From NCBI GenBank assembly GCA_964390805.1, contig CAYMKL010000034.1:1-53208 (forward strand): DNA of 53,208 bases. The letters are read 5' to 3'. Each line of letters opens with the position of its first letter. Position 1 is the first letter of the stretch. Below, piece by piece: positions 1-7,114 of this stretch. Source of the stretch: CAYMKL01 sp964390805 (GTDB lineage Bacteria > Chloroflexota > Anaerolineae > VGOG01). The position numbers were made by a program, and so were the translations under genes. Below the pieces are notes generated by a model. It was not told the origin of the DNA and ran no database searches. It worked only from the letters and a program-made list of their open reading frames with translations.

Positions 1-456
1 GTAGTCCACCGCAGGGGCGAAGGTGCCGTCGCCGTTGTTCAGCAGCACGCTCACGGTGCTATGGTCGTTGTTCGCCACGGCCAGGTCGGGCTTGCCATCG
101 CCGTTGAAGTCCCCCACCGCCACTGACACGGGCTCATCGCCCACGTCGTAGTCCACCGCAGGGGCGAAGGTGCCGTCGCCGTTGTTCAGCAGCACGCTCA
201 CGTCGTCATCGTTCCCGTTCGCCACGGCCAGGTCGGGCTTGCCATCGCCGTTGAAGTCCCCCACCGCCACGGAGATGGGCCCATAGCCCACGCCGTAGTC
301 CGACCTGGCCGTGAAGGTGATGGGGGGGCTGGCGGCATAGGCCACTGGCAGGTGTGTCTTTGTCAGCAGCAGCCCGGCAACCATCAAGAGAGAAAACGTG
401 CTGGCTGCAACCCGGGCCAATCCTCTAGCAGATGTCGTCTTGTTCATGTTGTTCAT
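1..456 (-). CDS. Secreted FG-GAP/VCBS-repeat protein, 3' end outside window
   Basis: This minus-strand frame starts at an ATG ending at 456 and stays open to the window edge (152 codons seen). A GGAGGAG ribosome site lies at 465-471. It begins with a signal peptide of about 40 residues: a basic N-terminus, a Leu/Val/Ala-rich core and a probable cleavage site after AYA. FG-GAP/VCBS-type repeats follow, with the core VAVGDFNGDGKPDLAVAN then VSVLLNNGDGTF. These are Ca2+-binding beta-propeller blades of exported proteins. The two complete repeats are nearly identical with a 147-bp (49-residue) period, so recent duplication is likely. Binding partner and total length cannot be told from the fragment. 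Confidence 0.85.
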   Translation of the reverse strand, partial: MNNMNKTTSARGLARVAASTFSLLMVAGLLLTKTHLPVAYAASPPITFTARSDYGVGYGPISVAVGDFNGDGKPDLAVANGNDDDVSVLLNNGDGTFAPAVDYDVGDEPVSVAVGDFNGDGKPDLAVANNDHSTVSVLLNNGDGTFAPAVDY

Positions 457-791
457 GGAACACTCTCCTCCTTTTGAGCTTTGGCCGCCCATCGGCGGCC
501 GGGCAAAGGTAAACGCCAGTCTCAGGCGCTCATGGAGCAGTTCGATCTGGCTCACGACGAGGCCCAGGCTGGCGTTGCGCGCGGTTATTGGGCAGGCGTG
601 TAGAACTACCGCCACTTGTCAGGGTGCAAATCTGGCATCGGTATCTGCTCTCCAATCTCTGGCCTACCACGCTTGTTCCCTTTCGGGGCGCATTGTCCCT
701 ACTGATTATAATGCAAAAAAGCCGATTTAGATACGGCCTGAACCTTAAAATTCCCAAGATTCCGTCAAATTGGATGCGGGGTGAGGCTTCT
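457..791. other. Intergenic region without a convincing gene
   Basis: No supported coding region was found. The stretch holds a GGCCGCC/GGCGGCC inverted repeat (482-500) and a frame at 478-603 whose product is not recognisable and may be debris. A TATAAT-like box on the minus strand (705-710) could serve the FG-GAP gene, but no good -35 accompanies it. Confidence 0.4.
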
Positions 792-820
792 TTGACATTT
801 TGCACCTAGTGGATTATACT
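792..820 (+). promoter_or_regulatory. Strong sigma70-type promoter for the gene at 877
   Basis: TTGACA (792-797), a 17-bp spacer, then TATACT (815-820). This is close to consensus. The predicted start falls at about 827, some 50 nt before the ATG at 877. Confidence 0.75.
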
Positions 821-827
821 ATATGCG

Positions 828-843
828 GCGGCCTTAAGGCCGC
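828..843. promoter_or_regulatory. Perfect 16-bp palindrome at the transcription start, possible operator
   Basis: GCGGCCTTAAGGCCGC is a perfect palindrome. It begins at the predicted +1 of the 792-820 promoter, a position typical of repressor operators. It would also form a hairpin at the 5' end of the mRNA. No repressor gene is adjacent, so the role is inferred. Confidence 0.45.
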
Positions 844-876
844 GCTCTGATTTTTCGACGTGCTCTGGAGGAGACT

Positions 877-1899
877 ATGCGTAGAACCAAGCTCGTTGTA
901 CTCGTTGTGTTGGCAGCCATGGGTCTAGCCCTTTTGGGATGCAGCTCACCCACGCCCAATCCAGGCCCGAATCCCATACCTGTACCCACCAACACGGCCA
1001 CGGCCCCGCCCACGAACACGCCCCCGCCTCCGCCAACGAACACTCCCACCCCTGTGCCCACTCCAACTCCCACACCGCAGTCTCTGGAGTTGACGGTCCT
1101 GCACACCAACGACACCCTGGGTTACTCCGAACCCTGCGGTTGAAGGCCCCCCAAAGGGGGGCTGGCCCGGCGGGCCACCAAGGTGAAAGAGGTACGAAAG
1201 ACTTCGGAAAACGTTCTGCTACTGGACGGGGGTAACACCCTCTTTGGCAACCAGCCCCTGGCCCAACAAACGCAGGGCCAGGTCATCGTGGAGGCCATGA
1301 ATCTGCTGGGTTATGACGCCATGGTTCTGGGCAGCGAGGATTGCCGGCTGGGCCTCGATGTGCTACGTCAGCGCATGGACGAGGCCGCGTTCCCCATCCT
1401 CTCGGCCAACGCGGTGATTTCGGGAACGGATCAATTGTTCGCCAAACCCTACGTTATTAGGGAAATCAGGGATCACAAACTGGCCATCATCGGCTTGACG
1501 AATCAGGAGGCGGCCAATGCGTCGGGCAAAGCCATTGCTGTCCTCGACCCCCTGGAAACGCTCCAAGATCTCACGAGCGAGGTCAGCAAGGAGGCGGACG
1601 TCGTCATTGTTCTCTCCCACCTGGGCACGGTTGTGGATATGCAGATAGCTGGCCAGGTGGAGGGTATTGACCTCATCGTCGGAGGCCAGTCCCGCGATGT
1701 CCTGGATCCGCCCTTGTGGGACGAGCCGAGTAGCACCGTGATTGCTCAGGCCGGACACCAGGGTCAGCGAATCGGGGTGGTTAGTTTGGAGATAGATAGC
1801 CAGGGTACGGTGATTAGCCACGGGGGGCAAGTTGCGCTTCTGACCGACGAGTTTGCCGACGACCCGGAGATGAGGGCTTTTTTGGATCAGTATCAGTGA
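877..1899 (+). CDS. Lipoprotein of the UshA/5'-nucleotidase-like metallophosphatase family with in-frame UGA at codon 89 (candidate selenoprotein)
   Basis: Read through one UGA (1141-1143), this is a single 340-codon frame. Residues 1-22 form a lipoprotein signal (LALLGC, lipidated Cys22). Residues 23-68 are a Pro/Thr linker. The metallophosphatase-like domain starts with LTVLHTND and continues with LLLDGGN, VVIVLSHLG, a GGQSRD box and QAGHQGQRIG. The frame is the same on both sides of the UGA, and the product continues ...EPCG-U-RPPKGGLARRATKVKE. Related proteins, as I recall the family, carry a Cys after EPCG, so Sec for Cys is plausible. The usual NHE metal motif is replaced by GSEDC, so catalysis may differ from true 5'-nucleotidases. 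The alternative is a nonsense-mutated pseudogene, with an internal ATG at 1183 giving a 238-residue remnant. No selenocysteine machinery lies in the window. Confidence 0.65.
1144..1177 (+). promoter_or_regulatory. Hairpins directly after the in-frame UGA, bacterial SECIS-like
   Basis: Two stems follow the UGA. GCCCCCC-AAA-GGGGGGC (1146-1162) is next to it, then TGGCCC-GGC-GGGCCA (1163-1177). The second apical loop begins with G, 25 nt after the UGA. This fits the bacterial SECIS pattern of a short apical loop with an early G about 16-37 nt downstream of the Sec codon. Both stems lie in coding sequence, as bacterial SECIS elements do. Confidence 0.45.
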
Positions 1900-2349
1900 C
1901 AGAAAGACTACAGCGGATTGGGAATAAAACGGATTGAGGGCAACGAACTCGTTCCTTCCTCGATTCCTCGTTGACTCATTGCTCGTTGTTCGTTACCTGG
2001 TTACTCACTGGGACATTGCAGTCCCCACGACGAAGCCGTCTGTCGAGATACAGGCGGCTTTGCGTCGTCTTTCGGCGATCAGACATGGATACTTGGTCAC
2101 TACTCACTTGCTCCTGCTGGACCCTAGTCCAGCTCGGCGGAAATCCTTCAGCAGTTATTTGCTCCAAGGGGATCGTCAGATCCCCGTCTGGAGCGCCGTT
2201 TCTTGCCATTTCATAGCTGGCTTCCGTCGCGCAGGGTCGGGATCTGGCGATCCCTGGCGAGCGTGAACCGACGAGGGATTTACGCCGTCGCGCACTAGGG
2301 TCCGCTGCGAGCATTGAAGTGAGCAGATACGATACTTGGAGGTGAGCTT
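1900..2349 (+). other. Structured leader upstream of lysC
   Basis: No credible gene lies in these 450 bp. After TCGTT-rich heptad-like sequence (about 1940-2005) come a GGGAC/GTCCC hairpin (2010-2026), a long stem (2027-2068; AAGCCGTCTGT against ACAGGCGGCTT, extended by ACGACG/CGTCGT), and the REP-like pair at 2162-2260. The lysC ribosome site GGAGGTGA sits just before 2350. The stems may be a cis-regulatory leader, but neither lysine-riboswitch nor T-box signature sequences were seen. Confidence 0.4.
2162..2260. repeat. REP/BIME-like hairpin pair, copy A
   Basis: Two stems share a GGATC/GATCC core. One is GGGGATC-GTCA-GATCCCC (2168-2185), extended by CTCCA/TGGAG to 2162-2193. The other is GGGATC-TGGC-GATCCC (2239-2254), followed by GAGCG. 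Related pairs lie at 23478-23525 and 52052-52100. The loops GTCA and TGRC are roughly reverse complements, so the pair is an inverted arrangement, as in BIME elements. Confidence 0.6.
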
Positions 2350-3849
2350 ATGATCGTAATGAAATTCGGTGGTACGTCCGTTGGGGATGGAGAGGCCATT
2401 AGCAGGGCAGCGGACATCGTCTGCCAAGCCATCAAAGACAAGGGGGGAGGCATCGTGGTGGTGGTCTCGGCCATGAGCGGAGTGACCGATACCCTGCTCT
2501 CGGCCGCCACTTCCGCGGCTCAAGGGGATGCCGAGACCTTCCGTCGGGCGCGATGGCACCTGTCGGATCGCCATCGCCTGGCCATAACGGAGGCCATCGG
2601 CTACGAAGAAACTCGAATTCAGTTGATGGATGAGGTCGAGGCCCTTCTGTCCGATTTCGAGAACCTCTGTCGCAGCATTCACATCATGGGGGAGCTCACG
2701 GCCCGAGGCTCGGATGCTGTGGCCTCCCTGGGCGAGAGGCTGACGGCTCGCATCCTGGCCGCGGTTCTGCGAGACAGGGGCGAGAGAGCCACGGCGGTGG
2801 AGGCGACCGAGGCCATCGTCACCAACGGCAAACACGGCTCGGCCGTGCCCCTCATGGACGAGACGAGAGAGGCGGCCCAGGCCCGGCTCATGCCCCTCCT
2901 GGCTCAAGGGGTGATACCGGTGGTGACGGGTTTCATCGCTGCCACCAAAGAAGGGGTGACCACCACCCTGGGGCGCGGTGGGAGCGACTATACGGCGGCC
3001 ATCCTGGGCGCTTCTCTGGATAGTGGCGAGATCTGGATCTGGACCGATGTGGACGGGGTGATGACCGCCGACCCGAGGGTGGTGCGTGAGGCCCGCACCC
3101 TGCCCGAGATCTCCTACTCCGAGGCGGCAGAGCTTTCCTATTTCGGGGCCAAAGTGCTCCATCCCAAGACGATCCTGCCTGCGGTGGAACGAGGCATCCC
3201 CCTGCGCATTGTCAATACCTTCAACCCCTCTCACCCCGGCACTTTGGTCGTCGCCGAGGCCAAGCCGCGTCCTGAGCTCGCCGAAGGGCTCAGCGAGTTC
3301 GCGGTGAAGGGAATCACCTCCATCAAGGACCTGAGCCTGGTTACAGTGGAGGGAAGGGGGATGCTGGGGGTGCCGGGCGTCGCTGCCAGAGTATTCACCG
3401 CCGTGGCCCAGGAGGGGATTAGCGTGCTGATGATCTCCCAGTCTTCGTCGGAGCAGAACATCTGCTTCGTGATCCGGCAAGAGGCCGTGGAGGACGCTCT
3501 GAGAGCCCTGGAGGCGGCCTTCGAGACGGAGTTGGCTCGTCGCAACGTGGACCGCATCTGGGCCCAGAATGGGGTAGCCATCATAGCGGTAGTGGGAGCG
3601 GAGATGAAGGGAACGCCGGGGATAGCGGCCAAGGTTTTCGGCGCCCTGGGGGGGCATGCTATCAACGTCATCTCCATCGCCCAGGGCTCCTCGGAGTACA
3701 ACATCTCCTTCGTGGTGAACGAGGAGGACATGGAAGACGCGGTTCGATACATTCATCAGGAATTCGGGTTAGGGCGGCGTCCCGAGCCCTTCGACCCTTC
3801 GACTGGGCTCAGGACAGGCTTGCCGCAGGGGAGGGCGGATGTTAAATAA
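2350..3849 (+). CDS. lysC: Aspartate kinase with regulatory ACT domains
   Basis: Phosphorylates L-aspartate, the first step towards lysine, threonine and methionine, in the cytoplasm. The 499-residue product opens with MKFGGTSVGD, the kinase signature. TTLGRGGSDYTAAIL and IWTDVDGVMTADPR mark the substrate and ATP site. Two ACT domains occupy about residues 320-470 (ITSIKDLSLVTVEGRGM and VAIIAVVGAEMKGTPG), so allosteric inhibition by an end product is expected. The start has a GGAGGTGA ribosome site. The C-terminal tail after the ACT domains (STGLRTGL) is encoded by a copy of the short palindromic repeat at 3795-3819, and a second variant lies at 3269-3288. The stop overlaps the proC start, and asd follows, so this is an aspartate-pathway operon. 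Confidence 0.95.
   Translation: MIVMKFGGTSVGDGEAISRAADIVCQAIKDKGGGIVVVVSAMSGVTDTLLSAATSAAQGDAETFRRARWHLSDRHRLAITEAIGYEETRIQLMDEVEALLSDFENLCRSIHIMGELTARGSDAVASLGERLTARILAAVLRDRGERATAVEATEAIVTNGKHGSAVPLMDETREAAQARLMPLLAQGVIPVVTGFIAATKEGVTTTLGRGGSDYTAAILGASLDSGEIWIWTDVDGVMTADPRVVREARTLPEISYSEAAELSYFGAKVLHPKTILPAVERGIPLRIVNTFNPSHPGTLVVAEAKPRPELAEGLSEFAVKGITSIKDLSLVTVEGRGMLGVPGVAARVFTAVAQEGISVLMISQSSSEQNICFVIRQEAVEDALRALEAAFETELARRNVDRIWAQNGVAIIAVVGAEMKGTPGIAAKVFGALGGHAINVISIAQGSSEYNISFVVNEEDMEDAVRYIHQEFGLGRRPEPFDPSTGLRTGLPQGRADVK
3795..3819 (+). repeat. Short palindromic interspersed element inside the lysC 3' end
   Basis: CCCTTCGACTGGGCTCAG followed by GACAGGC. It is the same element, in either orientation, as at 14131-14150, 26463-26480, 27577-27599, 46926-46950 and 53105-53125. 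Here it is translated as DPSTGLRTG at the end of aspartate kinase. Confidence 0.75.
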
Positions 3850-4735
3850 CAAGACTTTGGCCTTCATCGGCAGCGGCACCATGGCCGAAGCGATGATCAA
3901 GGGTATCTTGAACAACGGCCTGACAGATCCTCAGCGAATCATTGCCAGCGGCCCCCGTCCCGAGCGAGGCCGGGAGTTGGAAGAGCGCTACGGGGTCAGG
4001 AGCACCACCCACAACAAGAAAGCAGCGCAGGCAGGCGATATCGTTGTCCTGTCCGTCAAACCGCAAGTGCTGCCCTTTGTGCTGGACGATCTGCGCAGCC
4101 TGATCCGCTCTCACCAACTCGTGTTCTCCATCGTGGCCGGGACGCGCACCGAAACCATCGCGCGGGGATTGCAGCATGGAGCCATCGTGCGGGTCATGCC
4201 TAACACCCCTGCCCAGATGGGCGAGGGGATGAGCGTGTGGACAGGCACCCCGGAGGTGACGGGGGAACAACGCGCTCAAGCTGGGGTCATCCTCCAGGCT
4301 CTGGGGAAAGAGATCTACGTTGAGGACGAGGACGCCCTCGACATGGCCACCGCCGTGAGCGGCACCGGGCCTACCTACGTGTTTCTGATGATGGAGGCGC
4401 TGGTCGAGGCCGCCGTCCACCTCGGGTTCTCCAGGCGGGTGGCCAGGAAGCTGGTTATCCAGACGGTGCTGGGCTCAGTGCTCTTCGCCGAGGAGTCGGG
4501 GACACACCTGGCCGAGCTGCGCAACATGGTCACTTCGCCGGGAGGCACCAGCGCCGAGGCTATCTACCAGTTGGAGAAGGGGGGGCTGCGGACCATAATC
4601 TCCAAGGCGGTATGGGCCGCCTATCAGAAGTCTAGATTGCTGGGGGAGATGAGCTCCAAGCAAGGGCTCAGGAGCACCTCGCCATTAGAAAGCCCCGGAA
4701 TTCCGACCGAAGGGTTGGAGGAATACGAAGTATGA
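3839..4735 (+). CDS. proC: Pyrroline-5-carboxylate reductase
   Basis: Reduces pyrroline-5-carboxylate to proline with NAD(P)H, the last step of proline synthesis. The 298-residue protein begins with the Rossmann motif FIGSGTMAEAMIKG. VRVMPNTPAQMGEGM and the C-terminal signature region (AVSGTGPTYVFLMMEALVEA, then MVTSPGGTSAEAI) are typical of ProC. It is about 25 residues longer than the usual 270, and the extra tail after the last helix is not conserved-looking. The ATG overlaps the lysC stop by 11 nt, which suggests translational coupling. A 92-bp MITE-like element separates it from asd. Confidence 0.95.
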   Translation: MLNNKTLAFIGSGTMAEAMIKGILNNGLTDPQRIIASGPRPERGRELEERYGVRSTTHNKKAAQAGDIVVLSVKPQVLPFVLDDLRSLIRSHQLVFSIVAGTRTETIARGLQHGAIVRVMPNTPAQMGEGMSVWTGTPEVTGEQRAQAGVILQALGKEIYVEDEDALDMATAVSGTGPTYVFLMMEALVEAAVHLGFSRRVARKLVIQTVLGSVLFAEESGTHLAELRNMVTSPGGTSAEAIYQLEKGGLRTIISKAVWAAYQKSRLLGEMSSKQGLRSTSPLESPGIPTEGLEEYEV

Positions 4736-4739
4736 GAAT

Positions 4740-4831
4740 GTCATTGCGAGGGCGAGGTGTGTGTGCCCGAAGCAATCTCCACTTCGCGAATTGGGGATCG
4801 CTTCGGCGGAAAAGCACCGCCTCGCGATGAC
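4740..4831. repeat. MITE-like element with GTCATTGCGAG terminal inverted repeats
   Basis: The left end is GTCATTGCGAG and the right end CTCGCGATGAC, a near-perfect 11-bp inverted repeat bounding 92 bp. Internal GAAGCAATC and GCTTCGGCG blocks are shared with the copy inside the radical SAM gene at 50455-50549. There is no coding capacity. It lies between proC and asd, and the asd ribosome site begins just beyond its right end. Confidence 0.75.
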
Positions 4832-4853
4832 ATATGACGATGGAGGAGAAACT

Positions 4854-5912
4854 ATGGACAAAATCAAAGTTGGCATCTTGGGAGCCACGGGCATGGTGGG
4901 GCAGCGGTTCGTGCAACTGTTGGCTGATCACCCCTGGTTCGAGATCACTGCCCTGGCTGCCTCGGAGCGTTCAGCAGGGAAAGCCTACGGCGAGGCCTGC
5001 CACTGGGTCATTTCGGACGACATGCCCGCCGTCGCAGAAGAGATGGTCGTGCAGGAATCCAGGCCGGATCTCGCCTGCCGGCTGGTGTTCTCTGCCCTGC
5101 CGGCTAAGGTGGCGGGACCTATCGAGGAGGACTTCGCCGCAGCCGGTTACGCCGTTTCCAGCAACGCCCGCAACCACCGCCCCGACCCAGACGTGCCCCT
5201 GTTGGTGCCTGAGGTCAACCCTGATCACCTGGCCCTCATTGAGACTCAGCGACGCAAGCGAGGTTGGAAAGGCTTCATCGTCACCAACCCCAATTGCTGC
5301 GCGGCCCCACTGGTGCTGGCTCTGAAGCCGCTCTGGGATCGCTTTGGCATCACAACTCTTAGCGCAGTGACCATGCAGGCTCTCTCCGGCGCTGGCTATC
5401 CCGGCGTTCCCTCTCTGGACATTCTGGACAACGTTATCCCCTACATCGGTGGTGAGGAGGGGAAGGTGGAGACTGAGCCGCTCAAGATTCTGGGGCGGTT
5501 GGAGGGGGGTGGCATCAAGGAAGCAGAGATGACCATCAGCGCCCAGTGTCACCGCGTGGCCACACGAGAAGGGCACCTGGAAGCCATCTCACTGAAGCTG
5601 GGACAGGAAACAAGCCATGAGGAAGTGATGGAAGCGCTGCGGAGCTTTCGAGGGCCTCTCCAGGATTTGGGACTCCCCAGCGCGCCGCAGCGCCCCATCG
5701 TGGTGCGGGAGGAGAACGATCGCCCTCAGCCCCGCCTCGACCGCGACGAGGGCGAGGGGATGAGCGTGGTGGTTGGGCGGGTGCGGGAATGTCCCGTGCT
5801 GGATTACAAGTTCATCCTCCTGGGCCACAACACCATCCGCGGGGCGGCCGGGGCCGCTATCCTCAACGCCGAGCTGTTGAAAGTTAAAGGATACCTGGAG
5901 GAATTGGAGTGA
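4854..5912 (+). CDS. asd: Aspartate-semialdehyde dehydrogenase, archaeal/yeast-type
   Basis: Converts aspartyl phosphate to aspartate semialdehyde with NADPH, directly after LysC in the pathway. The 352-residue product has the Rossmann GATGMVGQRFVQLL at its N-terminus, the catalytic cysteine in NPNCCAAPL, and the substrate region CHRVATREGHLEAI. These features and the length fit the archaeal/fungal class rather than the enterobacterial one. I chose the ATG at 4854 because GGAGGAG lies at 4842-4848. The open frame reaches back to 4761 only through the MITE-like element. The stop overlaps the GTG start of the next gene. Confidence 0.93.
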   Translation: MDKIKVGILGATGMVGQRFVQLLADHPWFEITALAASERSAGKAYGEACHWVISDDMPAVAEEMVVQESRPDLACRLVFSALPAKVAGPIEEDFAAAGYAVSSNARNHRPDPDVPLLVPEVNPDHLALIETQRRKRGWKGFIVTNPNCCAAPLVLALKPLWDRFGITTLSAVTMQALSGAGYPGVPSLDILDNVIPYIGGEEGKVETEPLKILGRLEGGGIKEAEMTISAQCHRVATREGHLEAISLKLGQETSHEEVMEALRSFRGPLQDLGLPSAPQRPIVVREENDRPQPRLDRDEGEGMSVVVGRVRECPVLDYKFILLGHNTIRGAAGAAILNAELLKVKGYLEELE

Positions 5913-7114
5913 TCGAACGTGCATCCCTGTATGATCTCTTGGGTGATCTGGTGGTCTACCGCAACCTCAGTCCCTCTGACGAGCGACTACGGAGTCCTCA
6001 ACTGCCCCCCCTCTTTCCCCCCAAAAGTTGGGGGGGAGGAAGGGGGGGCATCCCTCGCAAAACAGAGCCCGCCTACGCCCAGGCCATCCTGCGCATCTTG
6101 AGCCAGGCCCAGGCCCTGCGCTCCGACCAGCGGCTGGAGCGGCTCATCTACATCGGCGATACGGCCATGAACGACGGCCAGGCCATCCGCAATCTGGGCC
6201 GTGTCCTGAGCTCGCCGAAGGGCCAGCATCTTCCCATCTACGGCTTTATCGGCCACGAGAGGGTGAGGGAGGGCAAGCGGATTGAGATTGAGGATGGCGT
6301 GATGTTGGCTAATCGCTGGGAGGGGCTGCTTGATTTCATCCACTTCCTCCGGCGAGAGGGTTTTGCTTTCGACGAGGCGACGGCAGTTCTCCTTGACCTG
6401 GACAAGACCGCCTTCGGGGCGCGGGGGAGGAACTCGCAGGCCATTGACGCGGCGCGAGTAGAGGCGGTGCGGCGCACCGTGGAGGAGGTCCTGGGGGGGG
6501 ATTTCGACGAGGGCGAGTTCCGGGCCGTCTACGACGAGCTGAATCAGCCCCGCTACCATCCTTTCACCGCCGACAACCAGGACTACCTGGCCTACATCTG
6601 CTTAATGGTCAGCGGCGGGGTCTACGGCTTCACCCCACTGTTGGCCGACCTCGAAGCCGAGCGCATGTCCACCTTCGCCCAGTTCGTCGTCGCCTGTGCG
6701 CAGAGGGCTATTGGCGACGAGCTGGCTCCTGTTCACCGGGAGGTCTACACCAATTTCCAACGAGGCGATCCTACCCCTTTCAAAAGCTTTCGCTACCGGG
6801 AGTACGAGGAGACGGTGAGGCGGATGGATCGCTTGCCCGACGACGCGGGGGCGGAGAGGGTTCTGGCCGAGGAGATCGTCATCACGCGGGAGGTGGCCGA
6901 CGTTTGTCGCTTCTTGAAGGGAAGGGGTGTGCTCCTCTTCGGCCTGACCGACAAACCCGACGAGTCCTCCATCCCCCGACCGGAGCTGGCCCAGAAAGGA
7001 TACCTGCCCCTGCACAGGGTCACGATGAAGGTGCTGGGGAATTCCATCTACTCAGTAATCAGTATTCAGGGAACTGATAACTGGTCACTGGTTACTGATC
7101 ATCACCTTACGTAG
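5909..7114 (+). CDS. HAD-like protein with permuted motif order, unknown function
   Basis: The 401-residue product starts at a GTG overlapping the asd stop. Residues resembling haloacid-dehalogenase motifs are visible: YIGDTAMNDGQA (like motif IV, near residue 80), LLDLDKTAFGA (like motif I, near 160) and LLFGLTDKPDES (like motif II, near 345). Motif IV precedes motif I, so this is either permuted or two segments. No exact function is recognised. Two repeats are translated in frame: a G/C hairpin element at 6003-6050 near the N-terminus and a heptanucleotide tract at 7049-7097, which forms the last residues. Its last 13 bp overlap the convergent PHP gene. Co-transcription with asd is likely. 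Confidence 0.7.
   Translation: MIERASLYDLLGDLVVYRNLSPSDERLRSPQLPPLFPPKSWGGGRGGIPRKTEPAYAQAILRILSQAQALRSDQRLERLIYIGDTAMNDGQAIRNLGRVLSSPKGQHLPIYGFIGHERVREGKRIEIEDGVMLANRWEGLLDFIHFLRREGFAFDEATAVLLDLDKTAFGARGRNSQAIDAARVEAVRRTVEEVLGGDFDEGEFRAVYDELNQPRYHPFTADNQDYLAYICLMVSGGVYGFTPLLADLEAERMSTFAQFVVACAQRAIGDELAPVHREVYTNFQRGDPTPFKSFRYREYEETVRRMDRLPDDAGAERVLAEEIVITREVADVCRFLKGRGVLLFGLTDKPDESSIPRPELAQKGYLPLHRVTMKVLGNSIYSVISIQGTDNWSLVTDHHLT
6003..6050. repeat. G/C-rich hairpin element translated inside a gene
   Basis: TGCCCCCCCTC at the left pairs with the GGGGGGGCA end at the right around an AAAAGTT centre. It is read through as a Pro- then Gly-rich stretch (LPPLFPPKSWGGGRGG) near the N-terminus of the HAD-like protein. 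A related C-rich/G-rich hairpin is at 53036-53152. Confidence 0.6.
7049..7097. repeat. Heptanucleotide tract, seven 7-bp units
   Basis: Units read TACTCAG, TAATCAG, TATTCAG, GGAACTG, ATAACTG, GTCACTG, GTTACTG. Three end in CAG and four in CTG, so the tract is heptad-periodic and also inverted. It encodes the tail of the HAD-like protein. It resembles the heptanucleotide STRR sequences of cyanobacteria. Confidence 0.6.

Noticed and set aside
1..300. Near-identical direct repeats suggesting a CRISPR or tandem array
   Set aside because: The 147-bp period is a multiple of 3 and translates into FG-GAP/VCBS propeller repeats; there are no spacers.
877..1143. Short 88-residue lipoprotein as a complete gene
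   Set aside because: The frame resumes directly after the UGA with the expected metallophosphatase sequence, so the stop is not a natural gene end.
1900..2349. Known lysine riboswitch or T-box upstream of lysC
   Set aside because: Stems are present, but I could not find the conserved core sequences of either class, so no named RNA is assigned.
2176..3756. 526-codon open frame antisense to lysC
   Set aside because: It mirrors the lysC codons in a GC-rich gene, has no ribosome site, gives a low-complexity His/Gly/Arg-rich product and matches no family.
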